The translations under genes were made by a program, and so were the position numbers. The notes beneath the pieces were generated by a model. That model did no database searches. It was not told where the DNA came from and saw nothing but the letters and a program-made list of their open reading frames with translations. Source: Clostridia bacterium (GTDB taxonomy: Bacteria > Bacillota > Clostridia > Peptostreptococcales > Anaerovoracaceae). From it: a stretch of DNA of 14,284 bases. The stretch is from assembly GCA_024682015.1 (NCBI GenBank), contig JAIKZT010000286.1, forward strand, positions 1 to 14,284, read 5' to 3'. Positions 13,055-14,284 of the stretch are shown here, in pieces; the first letter of the stretch is position 1; every line of letters begins with the position of its first letter.

Positions 13055-14284
13055 ATGAGACCGACCAGCTATTATCAGAATACACACCCCTTAAAGATAT
13101 TCTTTTCGTATTACAGAGCCCACCTGAAACTTTTCATCGTGGACATCTTCAGCGCGTTCTGCGTATCGGCCATCGATCTCGCTTTCCCTTACGTTTCCAG
13201 GCTTTCCATGCAGCGGCTCATCCCGGAGCAGGCCTATAAGGCGTTCTTTACGGTCATGGCCATCTGCATCGCTGCCTACCTGCTGAAAGGCGTGTTCTAC
13301 TACAGCGTCACGAAGTGGGGCCACATGTTCGGCGTGCGGGTCGCCGCAGACATGCGAAGGGACGTGTTCTCCCACATGCAGACGCTGTCGTTTTCCTATT
13401 ACGATGTGAACCGCACGGGTAAGCTCATGTCCCGGGTGACGACGGATCTGAACGAGATCACCGAACTGGCCCACCACGGGCCGGAGGACGTGGTGATCTC
13501 CTTCCTGACGATCCTGGGAGCCATCGCGATCATGTTCACGATCGAGCCGCGGCTTGCCGCGATCATGCTCATCCTCGTGCCGTCGATGGCGCTGCTCGTG
13601 ATGATGCGCCGGCGCCACATGAAGCTGGCGAACATCGCGGTGAAAGCCAAGACCGCCGAGATCAACGCGGCCATCGAATCCTCGCTTTCCGGCATCCGCA
13701 CAGCCAAGGCTTTCGCGAACGAGAGCTCGGAGATCGACAAGTTTTCCGCCGCGAACCGCGAACTGGTCCAGGCCAGGGACGAGGCGTTCCGCCAGCTGGC
13801 CATCTTCCACGCGTTCTCCGAAACGGCTACGTCCATCCTGCCCGTGGCGATCGTCGCTGCCGGCGGATATTTCATCATGCGGGGCAGCCTGGATTACATC
13901 GGCCTCATGACGTTTACGCTCTACGTGTCCACGTTCACCACGCCCATCCGCAAACTCGTGAATTTCATGGAGCAGTACATGGCCGGCACGGCCGGCTTCA
14001 CGCGTTTTCTCGAAGTGATGCGCACGACGGCGCAGATCCAGGACGCTCCGGACGCGGTGGAACTGAAGGATGCCAAGGGCCATATCGAGTTCAAGGACGT
14101 CAGTTTCAGCTACGTCGAAGCAGAGGGGCACCGCCCGTTCGCGCTGCAGCATGTGGATCTGGAGATAAGACCAGGCGAAAAGTTCGCGTTCGTGGGAGCG
14201 TCCGGCAGCGGCAAGACGACGCTGTGCCAGCTCATCCCGCGGTTCTACGACGTCACCGGCGGCGCCGTATGCGTGGACGGCAAA
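13055..14284 (+). CDS. ABC exporter (fused membrane and ATPase domains), 3' end outside window
   Basis: The frame is open for 410 codons and runs off the window. Residues about 10-320 form an ABC type-1 exporter membrane domain: hydrophobic segments near 26-46, 64-84, 145-185 and 255-280, and the intracellular loop motif FSYYDVNRTGKLMSRVTTDL typical of MDR-like exporters. The ATPase domain begins near 345 with HIEFKDVSFSY and includes Walker A GASGSGKTT (381-389, Lys387). The signature and Walker B motifs lie beyond the end. The start at 13055 has AAGGAG 8 nt upstream and follows its own promoter and a terminator, so it is a separate transcription unit from the GntR operon. It may act as a homodimer or with a second half-transporter downstream. 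The substrate is unknown; a drug, lipid or peptide is possible. Confidence 0.93.
   Translation, partial: MRPTSYYQNTHPLKIFFSYYRAHLKLFIVDIFSAFCVSAIDLAFPYVSRLSMQRLIPEQAYKAFFTVMAICIAAYLLKGVFYYSVTKWGHMFGVRVAADMRRDVFSHMQTLSFSYYDVNRTGKLMSRVTTDLNEITELAHHGPEDVVISFLTILGAIAIMFTIEPRLAAIMLILVPSMALLVMMRRRHMKLANIAVKAKTAEINAAIESSLSGIRTAKAFANESSEIDKFSAANRELVQARDEAFRQLAIFHAFSETATSILPVAIVAAGGYFIMRGSLDYIGLMTFTLYVSTFTTPIRKLVNFMEQYMAGTAGFTRFLEVMRTTAQIQDAPDAVELKDAKGHIEFKDVSFSYVEAEGHRPFALQHVDLEIRPGEKFAFVGASGSGKTTLCQLIPRFYDVTGGAVCVDGK

Noticed and set aside
13091..14152. Antisense open frame (353 codons) opposite the ABC exporter
   Set aside because: The + strand frame has clear exporter and Walker A motifs; the antisense product is His/Asp/Arg-rich and unrecognisable.

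Overview
The window is a GC-rich, densely packed bacterial stretch. All genes I support lie on the + strand. The organism is probably an uncultured or gut-type member of the Clostridia. This is inferred from strong GGAGG-type ribosome binding sites, clostridial-style variants of AroA and AroC, the Thermotoga/Bacillus-type DAHP synthase, and a GntR(YtrA)-ABC cassette. I cannot name a genus from the sequence alone.

Region 1 (1-2432): the 3' end of a phenylacetate-CoA ligase-type gene, then a 669-residue secreted M3-like zinc metallopeptidase with an N-terminal signal peptide and a C-terminal membrane anchor. The peptidase stop overlaps the first aromatic biosynthesis gene in an ATGA junction.

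Region 2 (2429-10706): an aromatic amino acid operon of eight genes encoding ten activities: aroF (DAHP synthase), tyrA (prephenate dehydrogenase), aroB, aroA, aroC, pheA (chorismate mutase-prephenate dehydratase), an aroE-aroK fusion, and aroQ. It covers all seven steps from erythrose-4-phosphate plus PEP to chorismate, and both branches to the ketoacid precursors of Tyr and Phe. Only the final aminotransferase is missing. Gaps between genes are 62 nt or less, so the promoter lies upstream of the window or inside coding sequence.

Region 3 (10707-11045): about 340 nt of non-coding DNA packed with inverted repeats. It holds a REP-like palindrome, four alternating arms of one octamer (GGGTCACA/TGTGACCC), and two probable intrinsic terminators that isolate the aro operon from the next transcription unit.

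Region 4 (11046-13001): a small autoregulated-looking operon with a consensus sigma-70-type promoter overlapping a TACTGT/ACAGTA operator. It encodes a YtrA-type GntR regulator, an ABC ATPase and a six-helix ABC-2 permease. It ends in a REP-like element that starts on the permease stop codon, followed by a strong intrinsic terminator.

Region 5 (13002-14284): an extended -10 promoter and the first 410 codons of an ABC exporter (membrane domain plus the start of the ATPase domain), cut by the window end.

I found no RNA genes, CRISPR array, transposase gene or phage gene. The least explained parts are the repeat-packed spacer at 10707-11045, the translational coupling of a surface metallopeptidase to the aromatic operon, and the AroE-AroK fusion. 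I do not see clear evidence of a wholly new system.
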